Of a stretch of DNA of 64,000 bases, positions 24,593 through 34,225 are shown piece by piece (positions within the stretch are counted from its first letter, which is position 1; the number at the start of each line of letters is the position of its first letter). Location: contig NZ_JAGJDY010000010.1 in NCBI RefSeq assembly GCF_018100795.1, positions 168,820-232,819 on the forward strand. Reading direction: 5' to 3'. The notes beneath the pieces were generated by a model that was not told where the DNA came from, did not search any database, and worked only from the letters and a program-made list of their open reading frames with translations. The position numbers and the translations under genes were made by a program. Origin of the DNA: Alteromonas sp. MMG017. Its GTDB lineage: Bacteria > Pseudomonadota > Gammaproteobacteria > Enterobacterales > Alteromonadaceae.

Positions 24593-27500
24593 ATGCCCAT
24601 AAAAAACTTAACCACTTCATTTAAGCAGCAACCTAAATGGCGGCGTATTGCTACCTACTTTCTGTCGGCATACTTATTCTACGCGTTAATACTGGGCCTA
24701 GTTGCGCCTTTAGTTCTTGAATCTAAAGCGCCCAAAATATTAAGTGAAAAGTTAGGGCGAAATGTCAGTATCGACAATATTCGAATTAATCCTTTCTTGC
24801 TGCGCGCCAGGGTGTCTGGATTTACGATTGAAGAAGCGAGTAGCGACGACGCATTTATTGCGTTTACACTACTTGAGCTTGATGTGGGCTTTTGGCAAAC
24901 CCTATTCAGCTTTACCCCTACCCTAGAGCATTTTTACTTAAATACGCCTTATGCACACCTTGCTAGGGTATCGGAGAGTGATACTTCACCGCAGCCTGAT
25001 CAAAAATCCACTGTATTTAATTTTTCTGACATTATCGACACGCTCGCTAAAGCGGACGAAAACAGTCCAGAGCCTGAAGCGCAAGAGCAAAGCGAAATAC
25101 CTCATATTCGCTTGGCAGAATTTCGCCTGAGCAATGGTCATATTTCAGTGGCCGATCATGTCACCGACACGCAACTTGATTATCCAGAACTGTCATTCAC
25201 ATTAACCAACCTTGATACCCTCGCCACCTCCTTAAACCTAGATACAGGCAATAGCAGCGAAGAAAAATCTGCTAATCACTATGCGTTCACCTTAGCGACC
25301 ACCGAAGGCGGAAGCGTTCAATTTGATGGGCAGTTTCAACTTTCCCCTATTGATGTGGCAGGTAGCTTCCATGTAAATCAAATTGCGTTAGCGCCCCTTT
25401 GGCCATTATCAGATGACGTGATTGATGCAAAAATAACAGACGGCGCACTCAGCTTTTCGTTAAATTACCACTTGTCAGAAACCGATAACGACTTTCGCTT
25501 TCAGGCAGATGATGCCGAATTCTCTTTATCTCAATTAGTTATCTCTGATAAACAAAGCCCCAGAGTTAAGCTAGCTGAATTACGTGTTAGTGACATAAAT
25601 CTAGACACAAAAACCCAGCAGGTTGATGTGGCCAATTTTAGCCTACAGCAACCTTGGATAAGTGCACAAATCGACCAATCGGGGGTAGATTTGGTCTCAA
25701 TGTTTACCCCAAAAGGGCTTGATGAAAAAGCGCCGCAAGCGGCCTCGAGTTCTCTTTCTACAACAGCCCCGTCTTCTACAACAGCCGCAGAAGCTTCGCC
25801 TACGTCATCAGATTCTAGCGCCAGCGCAGCGCCAAACACAGGGAACTCAGCTTCTGTTGACCCCACACAAAGTGATAAAGCGGCTTGGCGCGTAATATTG
25901 CAAGGGTTCGCTCTAAACAATGGCGATGTACTCGTTCAAGAAGGTATGGTTTCTAACGGGGTTAACTGGCGAGTATTCCCGTTAAACGTAAGCACAGGCG
26001 TGATCGATTCAACTCTGACCACGCCTATCGATTACGCTATTGATATGAAGCTCGGTGGCAGCTTAGTGCAGTCTTCCCCTTCAAGCCTATCAGACACTTC
26101 ATCGATAGCCCCACCCGCGTCATCAATAAGCAGTAAAGGCACTATTGTAGCCAATGAGCAAGCCGTCTCGGGTACTATTGATGTCAGCCAGTTCGGCCTT
26201 TCACAACTTCAGCCTTATGTGGAACAGTATTTAAACCTTGCTCTTAAAGACGGTAGTGCAACCCTTTCAGGGAGTTTCGAAGCGGACAGTGACAGTAAAA
26301 TAATATTTGATGGTCAGGCAAATATAGCGTCACTCACAATTATCGATGGCTTAAAGCAAGAGCCTTTATTGCAATGGGCTGACTTTCAAGCAAAGGGTAT
26401 TGCATATAGTTCTACTGACAGTACCCTTTCTTTAGAAAAAATTACGCTGGATAAACCCTACGCGAAGCTTTTAATCGCTGAAGATAAGCAAACTAACTTT
26501 AGTAATATTGTGGTGGAGCAAACAGCCTCGACAACAAATACGCCCGAAGGTGTCCAATCTGATTCTGAACCTGAATCGCAAACTGAAACCCAATCTACTT
26601 CAGCCGAAGAAACCTCTGAGCTGGTTATCCGCATTCAAGAAATAGTCTTTAATGATGGTAGCGCCTACTTTGCTGATAATTCTTTACGCCCACGCTTTGC
26701 GTCCGGTATTGAAAGTCTAAACGGCAGTATTACCAAGCTTTCATCTAGTGCCGACACCGCCGCTGATGTAGACATAAAAGGCAAAATAGATGGCTACGCA
26801 CCCGTCGCTTTATACGGCTCTATTAACCCGCTAATAGAAGATATCTTTTTAGACCTTACGTTCACCGTAGAGGGCGCTGAACTAACATCTGTAAACCCTT
26901 ATTCGGGCACGTATATGGGCCACTTCATCGACAAGGGTTTATTGTCACTTGATATACAGTATTTTCTAGAAAACAATCAATTAGCGGGTAATAACCACGT
27001 GGTCATCGACCAGCTTACCTTGGGTAGAAAGACAGACTCTGACCAAGCGCTTAGCTTACCCCTTGGGCTCGCCATTGCATTATTAGAAGACTCGAACGGG
27101 GTTATTGATCTTGGTCTTGAAGTGTCAGGTGATTTAGATAGCCCCACCTTTGGTTTTGGCTCCATCATATTAAAAGCAATTGGTAACTTGATCACGAAAG
27201 CCGTGACTGCCCCCTTTTCGTTGCTAGCGAACTTAGTCGGCAGCGACGACGATGAGCTTAACGAAATTGACTTTACGCATGGCTCATCACAGTTATCTGA
27301 CGCCGCATCAAGCAAGCTCGCTACCCTTGCAGATGCGCTATCTAAACGCCCAGGGCTTCGCGTAAACATTGAGGGTACAGTAGATGAAGTACCTGACGCC
27401 TATGAACTAGCAGAACAGAAACTGCAACAACAGCTGTTAACGCTTTCTGGTCAAGAGGCACTACCTGTAGACTTGTCGCCAAGTACCATGCCAGTGAGCG

Positions 27501-27922
27501 GCCCTCTCGCTGACGCATTAAGTGCGTTATTCGTTAGCACCACCGGTAAAACCGTGGAAGAAGAACGTGTAGTGGTTATAGCTAAATTGCAGCAAAGCGC
27601 GGACGGTGAAGGTTCAGGTAATGGTATACGCGAAGAGACACGTGAAGAGACTGCGAATAGCGAAACAACGCCTACTCAAGTAACACCTGATGCAGCACTA
27701 ATTGAACAAGCACTTTATATCGCCATGTACAACCAAGTTAGAAGTGGTATTGATGTACCGAAGCGGGAACTTGCTAATTTAGCCGAGGCTCGTGCTAAAA
27801 CAGTGAAGAACGTTTTGGCGAATAATTTTGAGGTTGACGCGAATCGCCTATTTTTACTTAATAGCCGGCAACATCTACAGCTTAAAAAGAGCGGCGTGGT
27901 ATTAACGCTTGAAGCTAATTAA
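24593..27922 (+). CDS. DUF748/AsmA-like envelope protein
   Basis: About 1109 residues. The frame opens at 24530, but the ATG at 24593 (MPIKNLTTSFKQQ) puts a basic segment directly before the single N-terminal membrane helix (about 20-42), so I prefer it. After APKILSEKLGRNVSIDNIRINPFLLRARVSGF, typical of AsmA/DUF748 proteins, comes a long repetitive beta-rich region split by Ser/Thr/Ala-rich linkers (about 380-430) and acidic linkers. The C-terminal part has an OmpA-like half (IDFTHGSSQL, RVNIEGTVDE). Such proteins are thought to bridge the periplasm in lipid transport or envelope maintenance. Role here is inferred from family only. Confidence 0.82.
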   Translation: MPIKNLTTSFKQQPKWRRIATYFLSAYLFYALILGLVAPLVLESKAPKILSEKLGRNVSIDNIRINPFLLRARVSGFTIEEASSDDAFIAFTLLELDVGFWQTLFSFTPTLEHFYLNTPYAHLARVSESDTSPQPDQKSTVFNFSDIIDTLAKADENSPEPEAQEQSEIPHIRLAEFRLSNGHISVADHVTDTQLDYPELSFTLTNLDTLATSLNLDTGNSSEEKSANHYAFTLATTEGGSVQFDGQFQLSPIDVAGSFHVNQIALAPLWPLSDDVIDAKITDGALSFSLNYHLSETDNDFRFQADDAEFSLSQLVISDKQSPRVKLAELRVSDINLDTKTQQVDVANFSLQQPWISAQIDQSGVDLVSMFTPKGLDEKAPQAASSSLSTTAPSSTTAAEASPTSSDSSASAAPNTGNSASVDPTQSDKAAWRVILQGFALNNGDVLVQEGMVSNGVNWRVFPLNVSTGVIDSTLTTPIDYAIDMKLGGSLVQSSPSSLSDTSSIAPPASSISSKGTIVANEQAVSGTIDVSQFGLSQLQPYVEQYLNLALKDGSATLSGSFEADSDSKIIFDGQANIASLTIIDGLKQEPLLQWADFQAKGIAYSSTDSTLSLEKITLDKPYAKLLIAEDKQTNFSNIVVEQTASTTNTPEGVQSDSEPESQTETQSTSAEETSELVIRIQEIVFNDGSAYFADNSLRPRFASGIESLNGSITKLSSSADTAADVDIKGKIDGYAPVALYGSINPLIEDIFLDLTFTVEGAELTSVNPYSGTYMGHFIDKGLLSLDIQYFLENNQLAGNNHVVIDQLTLGRKTDSDQALSLPLGLAIALLEDSNGVIDLGLEVSGDLDSPTFGFGSIILKAIGNLITKAVTAPFSLLANLVGSDDDELNEIDFTHGSSQLSDAASSKLATLADALSKRPGLRVNIEGTVDEVPDAYELAEQKLQQQLLTLSGQEALPVDLSPSTMPVSGPLADALSALFVSTTGKTVEEERVVVIAKLQQSADGEGSGNGIREETREETANSETTPTQVTPDAALIEQALYIAMYNQVRSGIDVPKRELANLAEARAKTVKNVLANNFEVDANRLFLLNSRQHLQLKKSGVVLTLEAN

Positions 27923-27932
27923 AGTAAAGCGC

Positions 27933-27963
27933 TAACGTGTTCGGGCTAATCCCGAACACGTTA
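27933..27963. terminator. convergent terminator hairpin
   Basis: Perfect 13-bp stem TAACGTGTTCGGG / CCCGAACACGTTA (27933-27945 / 27951-27963), 5-nt loop, between the DUF748-like and rhlE genes. Flanking A/T is modest on both sides. Confidence 0.75.
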
Positions 27964-27972
27964 ATTTATGTC

Positions 27973-29364
27973 TTAGGCTTTACTCGTTGGTGCTCTACGC
28001 GAACTAGGTTTACCAGCGTTTGAACGACCTGAACCGCTGGGTTTTCCAGAGCCGCCTGGCTTACCAGAACCGCCCGGTCTACCCTGCCCACGAGGTCCAT
28101 TTCGGCTACCTGAACGACGTGCTGGTCTGTCACCTTGGCTATTACCGTTACCATTTCCACCTTGAGATTGGCGTGGACGCTTAGGCTTGTTTGGCTTTTT
28201 AGGCGCTGACAATGTGGTTTCTGGTACTTTAGCTTGAGGCTCGAAACCTTCAATAACGTGGCGCGGAAGCAATTGTTGAATTAGGGTTTCGATATCTTTA
28301 AGTTGATCTAGTTCGTCAATACTAACGAAAGACCATGCTTGACCACTCGCCCCTGCTCTACCTGTTCTGCCAATTCGGTGAACGTAATCAGCAGGCGTGT
28401 TTGGCAAGTCGATATTAATAACAATCGGTAGCTCGTTGATATCGATACCGCGGGCAGCGATATCAGTCGCTACTAGCACATCAATTTCACCGCTTTTAAA
28501 CTCAGACAGCGCTTTAGTACGTGCACCTTGGCTTTTATTGCCATGGATTGCTGCACTGGGAATACGCGCTCTACTCAGTTTGTCTGCAATACGGTTAGCG
28601 CCATGCTTAGTTCGACTAAACACTAACACCTGTTTCCAACCATTTTTCTTAATTAGGCTAATTAAGGCTGCTGTCTTCTTAGACTTGTCGATAGGCACTA
28701 AATGCTGCAGAACCGTTTCAACAGTCGTATTAGCAGGTGCCGTAGACACTTTTTCAGGGTTGTTCGTAATGGTTTGCGCCAGCGTGGTTATTTCAGAAGA
28801 GAACGTCGCTGAGAACAATAGAGTTTGTCGCTTAGTGGGCAACAATTTAAGAATACGCTTTATGTCATGGATGAAGCCCATGTCTAACATTCTATCCGCT
28901 TCATCTAACACCAAAGTTTCTAATTGGCTGAACTTCACCGCGTTTTGTTGGTAAAGGTCAAGCAAGCGGCCTGGGGTGGCGATAAGTACATCAACACCTG
29001 AGCGTAGCGCTTTCATTTGCGGGTTAATACCCACACCACCGAATACCACGGCGGTTTTAAGCGGTAGAAATTCACTAAACGATTTTACGTTTTCTTCTAC
29101 CTGCGCCGCCAGCTCTCGGGTTGGCGTTAAAATAAGTGCACGAACACAGTTTGATGCAGCGGGTCTGCCATCCAATAAACGGTGTAGCAAAGGCAAAGAA
29201 AAGCCCGCGGTTTTACCTGTACCTGTTTGCGCTGCTGCCAGTATGTCTTTGCCTTCAAGAATAATGGGAATAGCTTGCTGCTGAATAGGCGAAGGCGTTG
29301 TATAGCCCTGTTTTTCAATAGCTTGTAGTAGCGGGGCAGCTAAGCCCAACTCAGAAAAAGACAT
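27973..29364 (-). CDS. rhlE: DEAD-box ATP-dependent RNA helicase RhlE
   Basis: Cytoplasmic RNA helicase of 463 residues. All core motifs are present: Q-motif ([11 protein letters not shown]), motif [10 protein letters not shown], Ia [27 protein letters not shown] and [10 protein letters not shown]. The C-terminus (about 385-463) is a Gly/Arg/Ser/Lys-rich tail with short GGSGKP-type repeats, as in RhlE proteins that bind RNA or ribosomes. AGGAG lies 8 nt before the ATG. The leader carries a small hairpin at 29390-29406. Confidence 0.95.
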   Translation of the reverse strand: MSFSELGLAAPLLQAIEKQGYTTPSPIQQQAIPIILEGKDILAAAQTGTGKTAGFSLPLLHRLLDGRPAASNCVRALILTPTRELAAQVEENVKSFSEFLPLKTAVVFGGVGINPQMKALRSGVDVLIATPGRLLDLYQQNAVKFSQLETLVLDEADRMLDMGFIHDIKRILKLLPTKRQTLLFSATFSSEITTLAQTITNNPEKVSTAPANTTVETVLQHLVPIDKSKKTAALISLIKKNGWKQVLVFSRTKHGANRIADKLSRARIPSAAIHGNKSQGARTKALSEFKSGEIDVLVATDIAARGIDINELPIVINIDLPNTPADYVHRIGRTGRAGASGQAWSFVSIDELDQLKDIETLIQQLLPRHVIEGFEPQAKVPETTLSAPKKPNKPKRPRQSQGGNGNGNSQGDRPARRSGSRNGPRGQGRPGGSGKPGGSGKPSGSGRSNAGKPSSRRAPTSKA

Positions 29365-29939
29365 GGATAACTCCTGGAAATAAAAATTAGGTTACGCAAC
29401 GTAACCGGTCTGCGCTGAAGGGTTATCAGTCTGAAGCAGGTGTAAAACGGTAAAGTTCGTAATGTGAAACGCGAGAGGGACTTGCCAAAGTAATTATAAA
29501 AGCAGAAACAATTATCAAATTAAGATAGTACCTACAAAATGCGGGCGCATTCTACCACTATTTGCCCTTACTCGCTAGGTTAATTTTTAACCTTGACCTT
29601 GACCTTGAGTGCAAGAGCAAAGAAGATATGAATAGGCTATCGATAGCTATTATCCTCCTCTTTGCAGCTCACCACCGATAACCCGCTAGAAACCACAGAT
29701 TAAAAACTACGCTTGTGTCTAATTGAAATAATTTGAGAAAACGACATAATTGTGTGTAAAACAACCTATTATTAACTATTACATGCGCCTGATACTGGGG
29801 TTATCAACCGTTTCGCCAGCGAAACTAGGCAACCCGTATTATACTCATCGTCAAATGGCATCACGTTGGTGTTTACTAATTAAAATTAACTAGGCCATGA
29901 CAATGACATCAGACATTTTAATTATTTTGGGTTTCTTAT
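29365..29939. other. intergenic region between rhlE and GGDEF-EAL genes
   Basis: 575 bp, divergent promoters expected. GGTTAC-GCAAC-GTAACC (29390-29406) is a 6-bp hairpin in the rhlE leader. A short tandem CCTTGA repeat (3 units, about 29591-29608) is present. The sequence just before 29940 has no clear ribosome-binding site. Nothing else found. Confidence 0.45.
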
Positions 29940-32018
29940 TTGAAAAGTCTTCGTTCTGACATTGCGCTTACATCTATAGCTTCGGTTGCGATTATCAGTG
30001 TATTGATAATGGCTTTGTCTATTCGTGTTTACGAAACCCTATATCAAGATTTTGTGGCTTACCAGTTTGACGCACTGGCCGAAAATATGGCTGTCGATTT
30101 ACTGCCCGTCATCAATTATAGCGCAGGAAGCTTTGACCAAACTCAAGTTCTACTTCGGTTAGACAAATACGAGTATGTTGAGTTTGCGCGTATTTACAAC
30201 GAATACGATGAATTGGTCAATCATTATATTGGTAACCCAAATATTGGTAGTGGGTCAGCGGTGACTTCGGTTGTTGATGAAGCTGATTACCTTCATTTAG
30301 ACAATGGCTTTCACACCATTAATAACAACATCTTTGTTATTAAAACTATTGGTGAAGTGGATCTCCCCATGGGAAAGCTCGTTCTATCCTATGACATTCA
30401 ACACCCTCTTGCCGAAAACCGCTGGAAATTTATTGGCTTAGTTACGCCTGTTGTCATCATTCTGCTTCTTATCACCGTCATTACTACGGTGCGCCTACAA
30501 AGACGTTTGCTCACACCTTTGACGTCGTTAATCGCGAAAATGAAAAAAGTGGAAGAAGAAGCAAACTACGATGTCAAAGTATCTGAAGAAGGCAAAATTG
30601 AAATTGCCTCTCTTGGACGCGGTTTTAATAGCATGATGCTACATATTAAGAATCAAATAGATATTAATAAGCGTAAAACCCTGTTACTCGAAAGGCAACA
30701 ATCTCAGATGGAGAAGCTTGCCAATTTTGATACATTAACAGGCTTACCCAACAGGCAATACCTAATGAAGAGCTTGTCGATTGAATTAGCTCGCGCTAAA
30801 AGAGACAAGACGCAAGTTGCGCTGATGTTTCTAGACTTGGATGGATTCAAGCAAGTTAATGACTCTTTTGGCCACGACGCGGGTGATAAATTACTTTGCG
30901 GTATTTCAGCTGAAATTTCTGATGCTATGCGTGATGGCGACATCGTGGGGCGGCTTGGCGGCGATGAGTTTCTTATTATCTTAGTGGGTAACCCTACTAA
31001 TCCACAATTAGGCGCAATTGCAAAACGGCTCATCACTAAAATAACCCAATTACATCATATTGATGGTTGGAGAGTAGACCCAAGCGTTAGTATAGGTATT
31101 GCTTTAGCCACAGACAGCGATTATGCAGCGTCCACTCTGGTTACAAACGCTGATGTGGCTATGTACAAAGCGAAAAGCGAAGGTAAAGGTCGCTACGTTT
31201 GGTTTACCGCGTCAATGCAAGAAGCCACCAAACGCAAAACTCAGGTGGCTACTCACCTTCCTCAAGCCATTCAAAACAATGAATTCCACTTAGTATATCA
31301 AGCTAAAGTAAACGGCGAAGGAAAAGTCGTCGGTTTTGAGGCCTTATTACGCTGGTTTGACAATGAACTTGGAAACATTTCTCCAGCAGAGTTTATACCG
31401 ATTGCTGAGCAAAGTGACCGAATTTCAGAAATCACACTTTGGGTTATCGTCCAAGCTTGTTTGGAGATACCTCATATAACAGAGCACTATGGTGAAGACA
31501 TTAGAGTTTCAATCAACCTATCTGCTTACGACCTAAAAAACGTTTATGTAACCCAGTTTATTTTAGAGGGTTTACGTTCTGGTGGGATCCCTAGCAATAA
31601 TGTGGAATTTGAAATCACCGAATCGGCTTATATGAATAACTTTTCTATCGCAAACGCCTTTTTGGCCGACCTAAAAAAAGAGGGCTGTAAGATATCCTTG
31701 GATGACTTTGGAACTGGTTATTCGTCATTGAGTTACATTACAGAGTTCAACATCGACACGCTTAAAATAGACCGGCAATTTGTGAGTCAAATTGGGACAT
31801 CCAAACGTTCTGAGCTTATCACTATCACCATTATTGAAATGGCCAAGAACCTTAATTTAGACGTATGTGCTGAGGGTATTGAAACTCAAGAGCAATCCAC
31901 TTTTTTAACCGATAATGGTTGTAATATCTTACAAGGTTTCCTTTACAGCAAACCCATCCCACTGGATGCTTTGTTTTCGCAACAAGAAGAACAAGCCTTG
32001 CTGCGGCTAATAAACTAA
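29940..32018 (+). CDS. membrane GGDEF-EAL protein (diguanylate cyclase/phosphodiesterase)
   Basis: 692-residue inner-membrane c-di-GMP enzyme. TM1 about 10-30, periplasmic sensor about 31-162, TM2 about 165-184, HAMP-like linker about 187-240. The GGDEF domain (about 260-422) keeps GGDEF at 340-344 and the inhibitory site R331-x-x-D334. The EAL domain (about 435-685) has EAL at 467-469, ISLDDFGTGYSS and later catalytic segments such as IDTLKID. Both activities look possible. The start is TTG at 29940, without a good ribosome-binding site; an in-frame stop lies at 29919, so no upstream ATG exists. It ends in a 4-bp convergent overlap with a PstS-like gene, whose product might interact with the periplasmic sensor (speculative). 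Confidence 0.9.
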   Translation: MKSLRSDIALTSIASVAIISVLIMALSIRVYETLYQDFVAYQFDALAENMAVDLLPVINYSAGSFDQTQVLLRLDKYEYVEFARIYNEYDELVNHYIGNPNIGSGSAVTSVVDEADYLHLDNGFHTINNNIFVIKTIGEVDLPMGKLVLSYDIQHPLAENRWKFIGLVTPVVIILLLITVITTVRLQRRLLTPLTSLIAKMKKVEEEANYDVKVSEEGKIEIASLGRGFNSMMLHIKNQIDINKRKTLLLERQQSQMEKLANFDTLTGLPNRQYLMKSLSIELARAKRDKTQVALMFLDLDGFKQVNDSFGHDAGDKLLCGISAEISDAMRDGDIVGRLGGDEFLIILVGNPTNPQLGAIAKRLITKITQLHHIDGWRVDPSVSIGIALATDSDYAASTLVTNADVAMYKAKSEGKGRYVWFTASMQEATKRKTQVATHLPQAIQNNEFHLVYQAKVNGEGKVVGFEALLRWFDNELGNISPAEFIPIAEQSDRISEITLWVIVQACLEIPHITEHYGEDIRVSINLSAYDLKNVYVTQFILEGLRSGGIPSNNVEFEITESAYMNNFSIANAFLADLKKEGCKISLDDFGTGYSSLSYITEFNIDTLKIDRQFVSQIGTSKRSELITITIIEMAKNLNLDVCAEGIETQEQSTFLTDNGCNILQGFLYSKPIPLDALFSQQEEQALLRLIN

Positions 32019-32443
32019 ATGGATACGTACACCACGGTGAGCCCTTTAGGAATAGATGTTCCTTCGGGTAAATAGCCCACACTGGATTTATGCTCTTTAA
32101 GAAAAGTCAGCATTTCTTCAATATTGCTAACGTTCGAAGGGGGAACACTGCGACCACTGAATTTCATTTGCGCCCAAAACGACTGAATTCGAGCTTCGGG
32201 TAATCCAATAACTTGCGTATTAAAGACTTTTCGAAGATAGGAACCAGGTTCGAATTCTACTGGTGACAACCCATTAATAGCGCCCCCCATAAATAGGTTA
32301 CGTAGTTCGCTTTTGCTAAGCTGAAGTGATGACTCGCCAGAATTAGCGACCACTAGTACAGACTCTCGCGCTTGCGTAACCTGTGTAATTGCCATAGAAG
32401 ACATCAGCACAAGTAACGGTAAATAACGTATCAAAATACCCAT
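32015..32443 (-). CDS. mini PstS-like periplasmic protein (cassette copy 1)
   Basis: 142 residues: signal peptide of about 25 residues (cleavage near TQA-RES), then a single PstS-like fold fragment of about 115 residues, roughly half of a normal binding protein. The conserved core has LRNLFMGG, a segment GLPEARIQSFWAQMKFSGR, and GYLPEG. A very similar protein lies at 33794-34225. Its ATG overlaps the end of the barrel gene by 13 bp, so translation is coupled. Annotated relatives are called phosphate ABC substrate-binding proteins, but no ABC transporter genes are here. Function unknown. Confidence 0.85.
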   Translation of the reverse strand: MGILIRYLPLLVLMSSMAITQVTQARESVLVVANSGESSLQLSKSELRNLFMGGAINGLSPVEFEPGSYLRKVFNTQVIGLPEARIQSFWAQMKFSGRSVPPSNVSNIEEMLTFLKEHKSSVGYLPEGTSIPKGLTVVYVSI

Positions 32444-33630
32444 TCTAGGCCTACTTGATAGAGAGTCGCTCGCCTATTAAAATCAGTATTTTCGGGCGGA
32501 ACGTAAAATAGCGATGTTTTGCCCTCTTTGCCCTTCAAAAACGACACTTCGGTTTTGAACGCTAAGCTAGTACTGTAATCCCAACGAACACCGAACGTTA
32601 AAGAATCCAAGTCATCCGTGGGGAACAAAGCGTTAATAGAATCAACCGTGGTTGATAATAAATCGAATAACGGGCTTACGCCTAATGGGATGGTGTTTAC
32701 GATACTGTTCTCGTCTTGACGTGACGTGGCTATCGTAGCGTGGAATAGCAACGTATTATAGTAACGCCCAATTGTGAGGTAGTAACTGTCGATACCCGAT
32801 AGAACATCAAGATCAGAATCTACCGACATGGATTCTGCGCTAACAAACCAATCTAGCGATGTGTAACCTGCACCAAATACATAAACAGATACACCGTTGT
32901 CTAATCTAAATTTTTCAGCAAGCTCGTCGAAGCCTGCCGAGGTTAATCCTCCTACTAATTGGTCGATTATCACGCTATTGTCTACTACTTCAGTCACTCT
33001 CATAAAAGAAGAACGAAAGTGAAACCTATGATAAGTCAGTGAAAGCACCGCACCATAAATACCATTAATATCAACATCAAATGCCTGTTGGCCTGAAAAA
33101 AGCTCGCCATCGAAATCGCCCCAATAGCCCTCAATCTCGAACCCAACGTTTTTAATTTGTGTTTTATGCCTTATGTTCAGACCTTCATAACCTGAATAAA
33201 AAAGCCTTCTGCTGTAAACCTGCTCGGGTGCATTTAGCCAAGGATAAGAAAATCCCACATCGGCAACATCAGAATACTTAAGGACAGGAATTCGAAGTCG
33301 ACCAAGGTTGAACTGCCACGAAGATGATGGTTGATAAGTAAGATAAAGCCAATCTAAGCCAGAATCTCTATCTGGGCCGCTGTGAAGTATTCCCTGAGCA
33401 GAAACCGAAAACTGATTATTAATGGCATAATCAGCTTGCAGTGCGATGAGTGAATCTTCAGAAAAACTCCATGAGTTATCGTAATTGGCATAAGACGCTT
33501 CGCTTGTAGATAATTGGCCACCAATCCCTCTAGCAAACCCAGAAAACTCAAGGTTACTCGGGATACCTGCAACTGCAAAAGAGGCAGAAAAGGCCAAGGT
33601 AAGCAAAGCAGCGGTGGTATATTTCAGCAT
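32431..33630 (-). CDS. outer-membrane porin-like beta-barrel (cassette copy 1)
   Basis: 399 residues. A signal peptide (cleavage near SFAVA-GIP) precedes an entirely beta-rich sequence with alternating aromatic residues, ending LEWVF, the C-terminal Phe signature of outer-membrane barrels. It has no plug domain, so it is a porin-type channel and not a TonB receptor. It shares long blocks with the barrel at 34213 (for example DVGFSYPWLNAP versus DVGFAYPWLNAP). It overlaps the downstream mini PstS-like gene by 13 bp. The substrate is unknown. Confidence 0.85.
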   Translation of the reverse strand: MLKYTTAALLTLAFSASFAVAGIPSNLEFSGFARGIGGQLSTSEASYANYDNSWSFSEDSLIALQADYAINNQFSVSAQGILHSGPDRDSGLDWLYLTYQPSSSWQFNLGRLRIPVLKYSDVADVGFSYPWLNAPEQVYSRRLFYSGYEGLNIRHKTQIKNVGFEIEGYWGDFDGELFSGQQAFDVDINGIYGAVLSLTYHRFHFRSSFMRVTEVVDNSVIIDQLVGGLTSAGFDELAEKFRLDNGVSVYVFGAGYTSLDWFVSAESMSVDSDLDVLSGIDSYYLTIGRYYNTLLFHATIATSRQDENSIVNTIPLGVSPLFDLLSTTVDSINALFPTDDLDSLTFGVRWDYSTSLAFKTEVSFLKGKEGKTSLFYVPPENTDFNRRATLYQVGLEWVF

Positions 33631-33793
33631 TCAGGTTATAACTCGGTAGATATCCATAGCAGAACAAGACAAAAGGGTAGCTCCTGTCTCTATTACATTA
33701 TTAATAGCAGAGGTGCGTACAAATACCAGTCTAAATGAAGTATTGTGCAATGTTTATACTTCTTGATAAATCCCCGATGCGACGCTAGTTACT

Positions 33794-34225
33794 TTATTGA
33801 GTTGTAAGGATAACGGTAAGACTGTCGGGAAGTTCAACGCCTTCGGGTAAGTAGCCAATACTGGCCTCGTTTTCAACTAAGTAACTTATCATTTCATCGA
33901 CATTATCGACACTGATGGGCGGCTTATTCCTGCCGCTGAACTTCATCTGTGCCCAATAAGACTGAATTCTAGACTCTGGCAGCCCTATAACGTAAGTATT
34001 GAAGACAATTCGAATATGGGATCCACTAGCTATTTCTACAGCCGTAAGATTAGATTCTGATACCCCACCCATGAAGATATTTCGGATTTCGCCCCTGCTC
34101 AATGAAACAGATTGATTAGCTAAATGCGCGACCACTACCACTCGCTCGCGCCCTTGAGCTACAGCACAAAACATAAAAGAGATGATGATTATAGCGAAGG
34201 TAAATTTCGACATCAGAACACCCAC
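33794..34225 (-). CDS. mini PstS-like periplasmic protein (cassette copy 2)
   Basis: 143 residues, exported (signal peptide near CAVAQG). It shares the core GLPESRIQSYWAQMKFSGR, the FMGG segment and GYLPEG with copy 1. It overlaps the barrel gene at 34213 by 13 bp, the same geometry as copy 1, which shows that the two cassettes arose by duplication as a unit. No catalytic residues are recognised. Binding of a small anion is the natural guess from the fold, but half the usual two-lobe structure is absent. Confidence 0.85.
   Translation of the reverse strand: MGVLMSKFTFAIIIISFMFCAVAQGRERVVVVAHLANQSVSLSRGEIRNIFMGGVSESNLTAVEIASGSHIRIVFNTYVIGLPESRIQSYWAQMKFSGRNKPPISVDNVDEMISYLVENEASIGYLPEGVELPDSLTVILTTQ

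Noticed and set aside
29590..29608. Three CCTTGA tandem units
   Set aside because: Too short and simple to interpret, and in a region with no gene nearby that they would affect.
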